A stretch of 64,000 nucleotides of DNA, from assembly GCF_000022085.1 (NCBI RefSeq), contig NC_011894.1:460501-524500 (forward strand), written 5' to 3'. The position numbers and the translations under genes are program-made. Positions 8,716-17,730 of this stretch are shown piece by piece. Below the pieces are notes generated by a model. The model saw only the letters and a list, made by a program, of their open reading frames with translations, was not told where the DNA came from and made no database searches. Position 1 is the first letter of the stretch; every line of letters starts with the position of its first letter. The stretch comes from Methylobacterium nodulans ORS 2060. GTDB taxonomy: Bacteria; Pseudomonadota; Alphaproteobacteria; Rhizobiales; Beijerinckiaceae.

Positions 8716-9382
8716 GCCGAAGGCCGTCCGGCGCGATCTCTATCCCGGCTACGACGTGCTGGCGAAGCGCGACGGGCCGTCCTGGAACGCCCAAACCCGC
8801 GCCGTCATCGACGAGCGGCTCGCCATCGGGCCGGGGACGCACCGCTTCTTCACCGATGCGGAATTCGAGACCCTGCGGGCAATCTGCGCGCGCATCGTCC
8901 CGCAGCCGCCCGGCGAGCCGGACCGCATCCCGGTGGCTGCCCTGATCGACGACCGCCTGCACCGGGGCGAGCGGGACGGCTACCGGGACGCGCGGATGCC
9001 GCCGGAGGACGAGGCATGGCGCCGGGGCCTGCGGGCGCTCGACGCGGAGGCCCTGGCCGCCCATGGCCTCCGCTTCCACCTCCTCGACGAAGCGGCCCAG
9101 GACGCCCTGCTGGCCGCCGCCTCCCGGGGGGAGCTCGCCCAGGCGGCCTGGGGCGGCATGCCCTGCGACCTGTTCTTCGGCCAGCGGCTCGTCGACGATT
9201 GCGTCCGCGCCTACTACGCGCACCCGGCCGCCTGGAGCGAGATCGGCTGGGGCGGCCCGGCGAGCCCGCGCGGCTATGTGCGGATGGATTTCGATCGGCG
9301 CGACCCCTGGGAGGCGGCCGAGGCCAAGCCCGGCCGCGAGGAGGAGGCCCGGCAGGCCAACCTCCGGGTCGGGCGGATGTGA
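8708..9382 (+). CDS. Gluconate 2-dehydrogenase subunit 3-like protein
   Basis: A 224-aa protein matching the gluconate dehydrogenase small-subunit family: FTDAEFETLRAICARIVPQP near the N-terminus, and the C-terminal DLFFGQRLVDDCVRAYYAHP, WSEIGWGGPASPRGYVRMDF region. Family members are chaperone-like or export partners of periplasmic GMC flavoprotein dehydrogenases and usually carry a Tat signal. No twin-arginine signal is evident here. ATG at 8708 overlaps the upstream stop, and the following GMC gene starts 7 bp after this gene ends, which supports a complex with that enzyme. Confidence 0.88.
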   Translation: MAEPKAVRRDLYPGYDVLAKRDGPSWNAQTRAVIDERLAIGPGTHRFFTDAEFETLRAICARIVPQPPGEPDRIPVAALIDDRLHRGERDGYRDARMPPEDEAWRRGLRALDAEALAAHGLRFHLLDEAAQDALLAAASRGELAQAAWGGMPCDLFFGQRLVDDCVRAYYAHPAAWSEIGWGGPASPRGYVRMDFDRRDPWEAAEAKPGREEEARQANLRVGRM

Positions 9383-9389
9383 GGCATCG

Positions 9390-11111
9390 ATGAGGCTTCC
9401 CGGAACCGGCGGCGCCGCCGACAACCCGCGCTTCGCCGTCCCGGACGACGATCCGATGCGGGTGCCCCGCGCCCGCGACGGGCGGGCGCCGAACGTGATG
9501 CGGATCGGCGAATGGGTGCCCATGCGCCAGCACCGCGACGACGAGGAGGTCGACTTCGCCATCGTCGGCACGGGGGCCGGCGGCGGCACCCTCGCCTGCC
9601 GCCTCGCCGAGGAGGGCTTCTCCGTCGTGGCGTTCGACGCCGGGCCCTACTGGCGCCCGCTGGAGGATTTCGCCTCCGACGAGAGCCATCAGTCCAAGCT
9701 CTACTGGACCGACGAGCGCTTGGTCGACGGCGAGAACCCGCTGCAGCTGGGCTCGAACAACTCGGGCCGGTCGGTCGGCGGCTCGACCGTGCACTTCGCC
9801 ATGGTTTCCTTACGCTTCCGGCCCGAATGGTTCCGCTCCCGGACGCTGCTCGGCTACGGCGCCGACTGGCCGATCGACTGGCGCGAGATGTGGGATTATT
9901 ACGGGCAGGTGGAGCAGGCCCTGAAGATCTCGGGGCCCGTCACCTATCCGTGGGGGCCCAAACGCCCGCGCTACCCCTACCGGGCGCACGAGCTGAACGC
10001 GGCCGCCCGGGTGCTGGCGCGCGGGGCCGAGGCGCTCGGGATCGGCTGGGCGCCGACGCCGCTCGCCACCGTCTCGGCGCCCCGCGGGGACTCGCCCCCT
10101 TGCGTCTATCGCGGCTTCTGCACCCTCGGCTGCTCGACCAACGCCAAGCAGAGCGTGCTGGTGACCTGGCTGCCCCGCGCGCTCCGGGCGGGAGCCGAGA
10201 TCCGCGACCTCGCCATGGTCGGGTGGATCGAGACCAGCGCCGGGCGCGCCACCGGCCTGCACTACCACCGTGAGGGGCGCTGGCGTTTCCAGAAGGCCCG
10301 CAACGTGGTGGTGGCCGGATACGCGATCGAGACCCCGCGCCTGCTCCTAATGTCCGCCAATGCCGAGTTCCCGGACGGGCTCGCCAATTCCTCGGGGCTC
10401 GTCGGCCGCTATCTCACCGTGCAGGGCAACCAGGCCGTCTGGGGCGTCATGCAGCAGGAGATCCGCTCCTACAAGGGACCGCCCTCGCTCGCCCTCACCG
10501 AGCACTGGAACTACGAGGATCGCGGCAAGGACTTCTTCGGCGGCTACTGCTACATGAGCCAGGGGCCGCTCCCGGTCCTGTGGAGCCGCACGCTCTCGGG
10601 CAGCCGCGGCCTGTGGGGCGAGGCGCTCGTCGCCGAGATGCAGCGCTACAACCACGTCGCCGGTCTCAAGGTCGTCTCCGAGTACATGCCGCAGGAGCGC
10701 AACCGCGTGACCCTGGCGGACGAGACCGACCAGTACGGCCTGCCGATCCCCCGCATCACCTATTCGTGGTGCGACAACGACAAGGCCGTGAACCGGCACA
10801 GCCTCGCCTTCATGCGTCGCGCCCTCGAAGCCGCGGGCGGAGGCGAGATCTGGGAGCAGGAGAACGACACCTGCCACCTCAACGGCACGGCCCGCATGGG
10901 CAGCGATCCCCGCACCAGCGTGGTCGACGCCGATTGCCGCTCCTGGGACATTCCGAATCTGTGGATCTGCGACGGCTCGGTCTTCCCGACGGTCGGCGGC
11001 GTGAACCCCTCGCTCACCATCCAGGCGATCGCCCTGCGCACCGCCGACCGGATCGCGGCGCTCGCCGCGCGGGGCGACCTCTCCGGCGCGGCCCGCGCCT
11101 CATCAGCCTGA
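9390..11111 (+). CDS. GMC-family FAD oxidoreductase (gluconate/sugar dehydrogenase large subunit-like)
   Basis: A 573-aa flavoprotein. The FAD-binding GxGxxGG motif lies in IVGTGAGGGTLACRLAEEG (about residues 53-71). A Cys cluster, Cys238, Cys244 and Cys248 (PPCVYRGFCTLGC), resembles the region that binds an iron-sulfur cluster in some FAD-dependent glucose dehydrogenases. The active-site His is in TCHLNGTARMG and the C-terminal Asn in GGVNPSLTIQA. With the subunit-3 gene just upstream it forms a two-subunit dehydrogenase; the multihaem cytochrome c subunit usual for this class is not encoded nearby. Start ATG 9390 was chosen over upstream in-frame codons because it lies 7 bp after the previous stop. 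Confidence 0.9.
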   Translation: MRLPGTGGAADNPRFAVPDDDPMRVPRARDGRAPNVMRIGEWVPMRQHRDDEEVDFAIVGTGAGGGTLACRLAEEGFSVVAFDAGPYWRPLEDFASDESHQSKLYWTDERLVDGENPLQLGSNNSGRSVGGSTVHFAMVSLRFRPEWFRSRTLLGYGADWPIDWREMWDYYGQVEQALKISGPVTYPWGPKRPRYPYRAHELNAAARVLARGAEALGIGWAPTPLATVSAPRGDSPPCVYRGFCTLGCSTNAKQSVLVTWLPRALRAGAEIRDLAMVGWIETSAGRATGLHYHREGRWRFQKARNVVVAGYAIETPRLLLMSANAEFPDGLANSSGLVGRYLTVQGNQAVWGVMQQEIRSYKGPPSLALTEHWNYEDRGKDFFGGYCYMSQGPLPVLWSRTLSGSRGLWGEALVAEMQRYNHVAGLKVVSEYMPQERNRVTLADETDQYGLPIPRITYSWCDNDKAVNRHSLAFMRRALEAAGGGEIWEQENDTCHLNGTARMGSDPRTSVVDADCRSWDIPNLWICDGSVFPTVGGVNPSLTIQAIALRTADRIAALAARGDLSGAARASSA

Positions 11112-11126
11112 GACCGGGAGGCCGCG

Positions 11127-12017
11127 ATGACGCCCGCACGGATCGACATCCTGGTGCAGGCCCGGGCGGTGATCGGCGAGGCGCCTTTCTGGTCGGGGCG
11201 GGAGCCGGCGCTCTACTGGATCGACGTCAAGGCCCCGGCCCTGTTCCGCACCGATCCGGAGACGGGCGACACAAGGCGCTGGACGCTGCCCGCGGAGATC
11301 GGCGGCTATGCGCTCCTCGCCGACCGGTCCGGCGCCATCGTCGCCCTGCGCTCCGGGATCTTCGCGCTCGCCTTCGCGAGCGGCGACCTCGACCGGCTGG
11401 CCGGTCCGCCCTTCGACCCGCGCACGCATCGCTTCAACGAGGGCGATTGCGATCCGGCCGGACGGCTGTGGCTCGGCACGATGTTCGATCCGCTGCCCGG
11501 CGTGAAGGCCGAGCCCAGAGCCGACCACCTCTACGCCTTCACCCTGGCCGGGGGCCTCGTGCGCCACGCCGAGACGGCCTTCGTCGCCAACGGCTTCGCC
11601 TGGAGCCCCGACGGAGGCCGCCTCTACCTTGCCGACAGCCGGGCCGGCCGCATCGACGCGGTCGCCTTCGACGCGGCGCGCGGACGGCTCGGCTTGCGGC
11701 AGCCCTTCGCGGCCGTTCCCTCCGGTCTCGGCGTGCCGGATGGCGGCGCGGTCGACGCCGAGGGGTTCTACTGGAGCGCCATCCACGGCGGGAGCTGCCT
11801 GCACCGCTACGCGCCGGACGGCCGCCTCGACCGCAGGCTGCCCCTGCCGGTCCGCTATCCCACCATGATGGCCTTCGGCGGCGGCGACCTCGCGACCCTC
11901 TTCGTCACCAGCGCCACCCACGGGGAGCCGGGCTCGCCGCAGGACGGAGCCGTGCTGCGGCTGCGGCCGGGCGTGCGCGGAGAACCGCGCCCCCTCTTCG
12001 GGGAGACCCGCCCATGA
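11127..12017 (+). CDS. SMP-30/gluconolactonase-like hydrolase
   Basis: A 296-aa six-bladed beta-propeller of the SMP-30/regucalcin/gluconolactonase family. The metal-site pattern is intact: Glu in GEAPFW near residue 18, Asn in HRFNEGDCDPAGRLWLGTM, Asn in VANGFAWSPDG and Asp in VPDGGAVDAEGFYW. Such enzymes open aldonolactones, the direct product of sugar dehydrogenases, which fits its position after the GMC dehydrogenase. No signal peptide is seen, so it probably acts in the cytoplasm. Its stop overlaps the next gene by 4 bp. Confidence 0.9.
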   Translation: MTPARIDILVQARAVIGEAPFWSGREPALYWIDVKAPALFRTDPETGDTRRWTLPAEIGGYALLADRSGAIVALRSGIFALAFASGDLDRLAGPPFDPRTHRFNEGDCDPAGRLWLGTMFDPLPGVKAEPRADHLYAFTLAGGLVRHAETAFVANGFAWSPDGGRLYLADSRAGRIDAVAFDAARGRLGLRQPFAAVPSGLGVPDGGAVDAEGFYWSAIHGGSCLHRYAPDGRLDRRLPLPVRYPTMMAFGGGDLATLFVTSATHGEPGSPQDGAVLRLRPGVRGEPRPLFGETRP

Positions 12018-13009
12018 CCGGAGGCAGGCCGAGGGCCATCGTCACGGGCGGGACCGCGGGGGTCGGGCGGGCCGTCGCGGCGGAATTCGCCCGGCAGGGC
12101 TACGATGTCGCCGTGCTGGCGCGGGGGCGGCGCGGCCTCGACGCCACGGTCGCGGAGCTTCGGCGGCTGGGCGCGCGGGCGCTCGGGATCGAGGCGGACG
12201 TCGCCGATGCAGCGGCGGTGTTCCGGGCCGCCGACGAGGCCGCCTCCGCCTTCGGCGGCATCGACGTCTGGGTCAACAACGCCATGGTGACGATGTACGC
12301 CCCCGTGCAGCGCACGCACCCGGACGAGTTCCGGCAGGTCACCGCCGTCACCTATCTGGGGCAGGTGCACGGGACGCTCGCCGCCCTCCGGCACATGGTG
12401 CCGGCCGACCGGGGCACCATCCTGTGCATCGGCTCGGCGCTCGCCTACCGGTCGATCCCGCTCCAGGCGAGCTACTGCGCCGCCAAGGCCGCCGTGCGCG
12501 GCTTCGTCGATTCCCTGCGCAGCGAGCTTCTCCACGACGGCAGCCGGGTCCGCCTCACCATGGTGCAGCTGCCGGCCGTGAACACGCCGCAATTCGACTG
12601 GGCGCGCTCCGTCCTGCCGCGCCGGCTGCAACCGGTGCCGCCGATCTTCCAGCCCGAGGCCATCGCGCGGCACGTCGTCCGCGCTGCCCGCAGGGCGCCC
12701 CGCGAGATCTGGATCGGCATGCCGGCCTGGAAGGCCATCCTCGGCACCATGGCGGCCCCGGGCCTGATCGACCGCTTCCTCGCCCGGCAGGGATATCGCG
12801 GCGAGATGACGGATGCCCCGGCCGTGCCGGGCCGCCCCGACAACCTCTTCGCGCCGGTCGATACCGCCCCGGGCGCCCATGGCCGCTTCGATGCCCGCGC
12901 GCACGGCCGGGTGGTGGCGGCGCGGCCGAGCACCCTGAAGGCCGGGCTGGCGCTCGGGCTGCTGGCCGGCGGCGCGCTCCTGGCGGCGCGCCGGCAATGG
13001 CCCCGGTGA
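12014..13009 (+). CDS. Short-chain dehydrogenase with C-terminal membrane anchor
   Basis: A 331-aa SDR. The cofactor motif TGGTAGVGRAVA is at residues ~11-22, followed by NNAM, catalytic Ser in CIGSALAYRS and YxxxK in YCAAKAAVRG. After the ~250-residue catalytic domain comes a linker and a hydrophobic C-terminal segment (AGLALGLLAGGALLAA), suggesting a tail anchored in the inner membrane. Similar tailed SDRs exist in this family. It is the last gene of the sugar-oxidation run and overlaps the lactonase by ATGA. Substrate unknown. Confidence 0.88.
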   Translation: MTGGRPRAIVTGGTAGVGRAVAAEFARQGYDVAVLARGRRGLDATVAELRRLGARALGIEADVADAAAVFRAADEAASAFGGIDVWVNNAMVTMYAPVQRTHPDEFRQVTAVTYLGQVHGTLAALRHMVPADRGTILCIGSALAYRSIPLQASYCAAKAAVRGFVDSLRSELLHDGSRVRLTMVQLPAVNTPQFDWARSVLPRRLQPVPPIFQPEAIARHVVRAARRAPREIWIGMPAWKAILGTMAAPGLIDRFLARQGYRGEMTDAPAVPGRPDNLFAPVDTAPGAHGRFDARAHGRVVAARPSTLKAGLALGLLAGGALLAARRQWPR

Positions 13010-13230
13010 TCCGGGTTCCGGACGATCGGTTCGGAAACTGGATCACCAAGCCCGCGCGGCGATTGAGCGGAGCCGAAATCCGCCTTGCCGCGCGATTGCG
13101 ACAGCAATCGCCGAGCAATCAATCGGATTTCGGATGAGATGCTCTGCCTCCGCCCCAGACCGCAAACCTCTCTTGCGGCCCCTTTTCCGGACGACTGCAG
13201 CGTCAGCGGAAGGAGATCCGGAATCCAGCA
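13010..13230. repeat. Dispersed repeat modules (gene-free 13010-13355)
   Basis: This gap between convergent genes has no supported ORF. It contains ATCACCAAGCCCGCGCGGCGA near 13043-13063 and the ACTGCAGCGTCAGCGGAAGGA module near 13194-13214. Both recur in the 3340-3789 gap, where their order is reversed. The stretch 13120-13137 (AATCAATCGGATTTCGG) resembles part of the 3650-3720 copy. Confidence 0.7.
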
Positions 13231-13355
13231 GGAGGACTTGCCGCGAAGCGGCTCAACATTCCGGCAACGGCGCTGACAATGCGGTCGCTGCGCGACGTCT
13301 TGTGCTGGTTCCCGGGTCGCATTCCGCTATCGCTTCATGCGCCCGGGAAAGCGGA

Positions 13356-15128
13356 TCACTCCGGCAGCGCGAAGACCGTGAGCACGCCGCCCGGCGCCGT
13401 GTATTGCGACAGGGCCGCGTAGCCCCCGACGGCGCCGGAGCCCTCCGCCGGATCCGTGAGACCCGCGGCGAGCCCGATGCCGGCCCAGCCGCCGATCCCT
13501 GAGAGCACCGCCACGTATTGCCGGCCGCGATGCATGTAGGTGGTCACGTTGCCGACGATGCCTGACGGGGTCTTGAAGCGGTACAGCTCCCGGCCCGTCC
13601 TGGCGTCGACGGCCTTCAGGTAGCCTTCGAGGGTTCCGTAGAACACGATCCCGCCCGCCGTCGCGAGCGCCCCCGACCAGACCGAGAACGGCTCCGGGAT
13701 CGACCAGGCGATCCGCCCCCGGGTCCCGTCCCAGGCGATGAAGGCTCCGGTATTCTCCGCACCCGCCGGCGGATGCAGGGTCAGGGTCGCGCCGACATAG
13801 GGCTGGCCCGGGCTGTAGGTGACGCGGAAGGGCTCGTAATCCATGCACATGTGGTTCGTCGGCACGTAGAACAGGCGCGTCTGCGGCGAGTAGGCCGCAG
13901 GCTGCTGGTTCTTGGCGCCGAGCGCCCCGGGACAGATGCCGGTGGTGGTCTCGTCCTCGCCCGCCGTCTCGGGCGCATAGCGCGGGTCGATCTCGGGCCG
14001 GCCGTGCGCGGGCGAGCCGGGATCCATGACGATGCGGCGCGCCCAGTTGACGCTCGGATCGAATTTCTCCGCCACCAGCAGCTCGCCGCTCGCCCGGTCG
14101 AGGGTGTACCCGAAGCCGTTGCGGTCGAAATGCGTCAGGAGCTTGCGCGGCCGCCCGTCGATGTCCTGGTCGGTCAGGATCATCTCGTTGACGCCGTCGT
14201 AGTCCCATTGGTCGTGGGGCGTCATCTGGTAGACCCAGCGCGCCATCCCGGTATCCGGGTCGCGGGCGAGGATCGCCATGGACCAGCGGTTGCCGCCCGG
14301 GCGCTGGGCCGGGTTCCAGGTCGAGGGATTGCCGGTGCCGTAATAGACGAGGTCGAGGTCCGGGTCGTAGGAGAACCAGCCCCAGCTGCAGCCCCCGCCG
14401 AGGCGCCACTGGTCGCCCTCCCAGCTCCGGAGCGAGGAATCCCGGCCGACCGGACGCCCGAGCTCGGTCGTCCGCTCCGGGTCGATGAGCATGTCGGCAT
14501 CGGGCCCCATCGCGTAGGCGCGCCAGAGCCGGCGGCCCGTCGCCTGGTCGTAGGCGGTGACGTGGCAGCGGGCTCCGTACTCACCCCCCGAGATGCCGAC
14601 GATGAGCTTGTCCTTGACCGGCAGGACCGTCGCCGTGTTGGTCTCGCCCCGGGCGGGATCGCCGTTCTTGACCGACCACAGCTCGCGGCCGGTCGCGAGG
14701 TCGAGCGCCACCACCGTGGTGTCGGCGAGCTGCAGGAAGAGCCGCCCGCCCGCATAGGCCGGACCGCGCCAGACCGTATCGCAGCACATCACCGGGATCA
14801 CGTTGGCCTCCTGGCGCGGGGAATAGCGCCAGAGCACCCGGCCCTCATGGTCGAGGTCGAGGGCGGAGACGACGTTCGGGAAGGGCGTGTGCACCACCAT
14901 GATGCTGCCGATGACGAGCGGCGCGCCCTCGTGGCCGCGCAGCACCCCCGTCGAGAAGGTCCAGGCGACCCGAAGCCGGCCGACATTGCCGGCATCGATC
15001 TGGTCGAGCGCCGCGTAGCGCGTGTTGGCGTAGTCGACCGTCTGCAGGACCGGCTTCGCCGGGGAATCGCCCGCGCGAGCCGGCAGTGCGGAAAGCCCGA
15101 GGGCGAACAGGACGAGAAGTCTGATCAA
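13356..15128 (-). CDS. PQQ-dependent methanol/alcohol dehydrogenase, XoxF-like (lanthanide signature)
   Basis: A 590-aa periplasmic beta-propeller quinoprotein. The signal peptide [16 protein letters not shown] is followed by the adjacent-Cys pair Cys115-Cys116 ([10 protein letters not shown]), metal ligands Glu183 (GGEYG) and Asn267 (TGNPSTWN), catalytic Asp309 and an additional Asp311 (QWDYDGVNE). The second Asp is the known hallmark of lanthanide-dependent XoxF/ExaF enzymes, whereas calcium MxaF has Ala there. The only start that leaves a proper signal peptide is TTG at 15128, with AGAGAGG about nine bases upstream. No xoxG cytochrome or xoxJ gene is adjacent, so it may be an accessory paralogue. 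It is divergent from the Fnr regulator at 15349. Confidence 0.88.
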   Translation of the reverse strand: MIRLLVLFALGLSALPARAGDSPAKPVLQTVDYANTRYAALDQIDAGNVGRLRVAWTFSTGVLRGHEGAPLVIGSIMVVHTPFPNVVSALDLDHEGRVLWRYSPRQEANVIPVMCCDTVWRGPAYAGGRLFLQLADTTVVALDLATGRELWSVKNGDPARGETNTATVLPVKDKLIVGISGGEYGARCHVTAYDQATGRRLWRAYAMGPDADMLIDPERTTELGRPVGRDSSLRSWEGDQWRLGGGCSWGWFSYDPDLDLVYYGTGNPSTWNPAQRPGGNRWSMAILARDPDTGMARWVYQMTPHDQWDYDGVNEMILTDQDIDGRPRKLLTHFDRNGFGYTLDRASGELLVAEKFDPSVNWARRIVMDPGSPAHGRPEIDPRYAPETAGEDETTTGICPGALGAKNQQPAAYSPQTRLFYVPTNHMCMDYEPFRVTYSPGQPYVGATLTLHPPAGAENTGAFIAWDGTRGRIAWSIPEPFSVWSGALATAGGIVFYGTLEGYLKAVDARTGRELYRFKTPSGIVGNVTTYMHRGRQYVAVLSGIGGWAGIGLAAGLTDPAEGSGAVGGYAALSQYTAPGGVLTVFALPE

Positions 15129-15263
15129 GCGGCGGACCTCTCTTGGCGGGGCATTTCTTGGCGGAAGGTCTTCGGGCAATCGGTGCGGGGCGGATCCCGG
15201 TCGTTCTGGCCGGGCGGACGGGCAAAAGCGTGGCGCGACGACCCTCGGCCTTCGGATGCGGAC

Positions 15264-15277
15264 TTGCGCTGGATCAA
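15264..15277 (+). promoter_or_regulatory. Fnr/FixK-type site between the XoxF-like gene and fnr
   Basis: TTGCGCTGGATCAA matches TTGA-N6-TCAA with one mismatch. It lies 71 bp before the Fnr-type gene start and 135 bp before the XoxF-like start on the other strand. The same site, with 17 identical bases, recurs at 18096-18112 in the same orientation relative to a downstream operon. Autoregulation by the FnrN-like protein is inferred. Confidence 0.55.
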
Positions 15278-15348
15278 GGCGCGGCCGCGGCCATCGCGCA
15301 TCCTCACGGGAAGCGGGAGCGGCGGGCTTCCGAGGGGGATGAATCGGC

Positions 15349-16089
15349 ATGCTGGTGGACACGGGTTCGTGCGACGCGTTCGGGACAGCGTGCTCCCATC
15401 GTCGGCCCCGGAATAGCTGCGTCGACTGCAAGGTGCGTCCGATCAGCGTCTGCTCGGTTCTCGCCCTCGACGAGCTTGCCGTGCTGGAGACCCTCGGCCA
15501 GCACCTGAGCCTCGACAAGCGCCAGGTCCTGTACGGGCAGGAGGAGCCGGCGGAGGCCGTGTTCAACGTCATCGACGGGTCGCTGCGGCTGACGCGCCTG
15601 TTGTCGGACGGACGGCGGCAGGTGATGGGGTTCGCGCTGCCCGGCGACTTCCTGGGACTTGCCCGCGAGGACCGCTTCTCGGTCTCGGCCGAGGCGCTCA
15701 CGCCCGTGACGGTGTGCCGGTTCGAGCGCCGGGCCTTCGGCGCCCTCGTCGACGACAAGCCCCATCTGCTGCGGAGCCTGCACGAGCGGGCGGGCCATGA
15801 GCTGACCCTCGCGCAGGACCAGATGCTTCTCCTCGGCCGCCGCACCGCGGAGGAGCGGGTCGCGAGCTTCCTGGTGGGCTTGCGGGAGCGCTATGCCCGC
15901 ATGGGGCGTGCCTCGGTCACTCTCGAACTGCCGATGGGCCGCCAGGACATGGCCGATTATCTCGGCCTCACCATCGAGACCGTGAGCCGGATGCTGACCC
16001 GCCTCGATCGGGAGCGCACGGTCCTGATCGTCCCCGGCGGGGTGCGGCTGCTCGATCCGGCCCGCCTGGAGGCCCTGGCGGCGAGCTGA
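15349..16089 (+). CDS. FnrN/AadR-type oxygen-sensing transcriptional regulator
   Basis: A 246-aa Crp/Fnr protein. The N-terminal cysteine motif C-x2-C-x7-C is at Cys24, Cys27 and Cys35, with a fourth ligand candidate at Cys123 (VTVCRF), close to Fnr Cys122 in E. coli. This set binds an oxygen-labile [4Fe-4S] cluster in FnrN/AadR proteins. The sensor beta-roll is followed by a winged HTH with the recognition helix [12 protein letters not shown], holding the E-x-x-S-R contacts of Fnr that read TTGAT half-sites. Expected to activate microaerobic genes; candidate sites are at 15264 (its own promoter), 18097 and 2994. Confidence 0.92.
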   Translation: MLVDTGSCDAFGTACSHRRPRNSCVDCKVRPISVCSVLALDELAVLETLGQHLSLDKRQVLYGQEEPAEAVFNVIDGSLRLTRLLSDGRRQVMGFALPGDFLGLAREDRFSVSAEALTPVTVCRFERRAFGALVDDKPHLLRSLHERAGHELTLAQDQMLLLGRRTAEERVASFLVGLRERYARMGRASVTLELPMGRQDMADYLGLTIETVSRMLTRLDRERTVLIVPGGVRLLDPARLEALAAS

Positions 16090-16104
16090 CCTGCCGCCTC
16101 CGGC

Positions 16105-16920
16105 TCAGTGGCTCATGAGGCAGCAGACCGGCACCATGCGCAGGATCTCCCGCGTCGCGCCGCCGAACAGCCATTGGCGCAGGCGGGCATGGCCATAGGC
16201 GCCCATCACGAGGAGGTCCGCGTCCTGCCGGGCGGCGAAGCGCAGGATCTCGTCGGTGGTCTCCCGGGGCGGGGCGGAGAGAAGATGCGTGGTCACATGC
16301 GCCCCGTGCCGGGCGAGCAGCTCGGCGACGTCCTGGCCGCCCTCGAACCGCGCCCCCTCCCCGGCGGTCGCAACGAAGACCTGATCCGCCTGCACGATGA
16401 ACGGCAGGGCCGCCGAGACCGCCCGGAGCGCCTCCGGAGTGTCCTTCCAGGCGACGACGATCCGGGCCCCCCGCAGATGCTCGAGCCCGGGCGGGACGAC
16501 CAGCACGGGCCGGGCCGCCTCCATGAGGATCCGGTCCGGGGCGACGCCGAAGGGCCCCGGATCCGGATCGCGCGGCCCGCGGCGGGAGACCACCACGAGG
16601 TCGGCGCCCCGGCTCTGCCGGATGAGGAAGCCCTCGGGATCGCCATCGCCCTGCTGCCAGGCGGTGCGGACGCCCTCGCCGGCGCCCCGGGCGAAGACGC
16701 TCCGGACCTGCCGCAGCTCGTCCGCGAGGCGCGCCCGCCCCTCATCGGCGATGGCCTGGATCTCGACCCCGCGGTCGATCGGGCCTGCGGCGGGGAACGG
16801 CCGGGCGGCAATGCCGGTCAGCGTGGCCTCGAACCGGGCGGCGAGCCCGGCGGCGAGGCGAACCCGCTCCGCCGCTCCCGGCCCGAGATCGACGGAGGTC
16901 ATGATGCTCGCAATAGACAT
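16105..16920 (-). CDS. Tandem universal stress protein (UspA family)
   Basis: A 271-aa cytoplasmic protein made of two Usp folds. The second domain has the ATP-binding pattern G-x2-G-x9-G near the C-terminus (VMGAYGHARLRQWLFGGATREIL); the first has a weaker version (VVSRRGPRDPDPGPFG). ATG at 16920 is preceded by GGAGGCG at proper spacing, so longer upstream starts were rejected. Tandem Usp proteins are often induced by low oxygen under Fnr-type control; here it lies convergent to the fnr gene, 15 bp away. It has no clear Fnr box of its own. Confidence 0.9.
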   Translation of the reverse strand: MSIASIMTSVDLGPGAAERVRLAAGLAARFEATLTGIAARPFPAAGPIDRGVEIQAIADEGRARLADELRQVRSVFARGAGEGVRTAWQQGDGDPEGFLIRQSRGADLVVVSRRGPRDPDPGPFGVAPDRILMEAARPVLVVPPGLEHLRGARIVVAWKDTPEALRAVSAALPFIVQADQVFVATAGEGARFEGGQDVAELLARHGAHVTTHLLSAPPRETTDEILRFAARQDADLLVMGAYGHARLRQWLFGGATREILRMVPVCCLMSH

Positions 16921-17059
16921 GATCGCCTCCCGCGTCGCGCCGCCTCGACCCGGCAGGGTCTGGGACAGGAATGGTCCGAGCATCGCCCGGGAGGGCCCCT
17001 TCCGTCCGGCGTCGCAGCCGGTGGCCTCGTCCTGCCCGCCGGCGATGCGGAAATCCGCC

Positions 17060-17323
17060 TCACGCGAAGCAGCTCTCGATATCCGGAAGGTCGTGGGACG
17101 GGAGATCCTCGCGGTGAGGATCCGGCGACGCGTCCGGCTGCGGCGCGGCCCCGAGCACGGTCTCGTCCCCTTCCGCCGTGGGAGGCGCGATCGCCGCGAC
17201 CATGAGGTCGCCCATCTCGCCGGCCATCGCGATCGGAAGATCCATGCACATCCGCTGCAGGGCGGCGAGCCACGCCGCGTCGATGGGCGGCTGGCCCGGT
17301 TCCGGGAGTGCGACCGCGCTCAT
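17060..17323 (-). CDS. Small hypothetical protein, last gene of the 17979-17060 operon
   Basis: An 87-aa acidic protein (PPIDAAWLAALQRMCMDLPIAMAGEMGDLMV..., ending ESCFA). The first half looks like an amphipathic helix bundle and the second half is Asp/Pro rich and probably disordered. I do not recognise a family. The ATG at 17323 overlaps the upstream stop as ATGA, which supports translational coupling with the 131-aa protein before it. Confidence 0.6.
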   Translation of the reverse strand: MSAVALPEPGQPPIDAAWLAALQRMCMDLPIAMAGEMGDLMVAAIAPPTAEGDETVLGAAPQPDASPDPHREDLPSHDLPDIESCFA

Positions 17324-17715
17324 GACGGGCCTCCCGGCGCCCGGGCGACGCGAGCCACCCGGAATGTGTGGAGCCCATCCTCGTCGGCGCCGCGCACCGA
17401 CACGTACTCGCCCTCGACGAAGCGATGCACCCCGAGGCGGTAGCCGGTCTCGTCGTCCTCCGCCGTGCGGTCGTCGTAATCGATCAGCCAGGTCGCGCCG
17501 CCGGGACCGCCCGCCCGGTGCACGAGACGGCCGTGGCGGTCGGGCTCGCCGGTCCAGAAGCGGCGCACCCGGCAATGGTCGCGCGCCTCGCGCCAGCGCA
17601 CCTGATCGAGATGCCCGTCCGGATCGAGCGGCGCGGTGATCTGATAGCCGCGTCCCGCGCTGCCTTCCGGATACTCGGCGCAGCGGGCCAGGGTCAGGGT
17701 GATGGTCGACAGCAT
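17320..17715 (-). CDS. Hypothetical protein with beta-rich predicted fold
   Basis: A 131-aa protein without signal peptide or membrane segment. It has alternating short strands (MLSTITLTLARCAEYP, GRGYQITAPLDPDGHLD, ATWLIDYDDRTAEDDE, GEYVSVRGADEDGLHTFRVARV). The segments H-Q-W/R-like LDQVRWREARDHCRVRRFW and YRLGVHRFVEGEYVSV look conserved, but no family can be named. It sits 15 bp after the DUF465 gene and overlaps the next gene, inside an operon that has an Fnr-type site in front. Confidence 0.65.
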   Translation of the reverse strand: MLSTITLTLARCAEYPEGSAGRGYQITAPLDPDGHLDQVRWREARDHCRVRRFWTGEPDRHGRLVHRAGGPGGATWLIDYDDRTAEDDETGYRLGVHRFVEGEYVSVRGADEDGLHTFRVARVARAPGGPS

Positions 17716-17730
17716 GGCGCTCTCCCGGTG

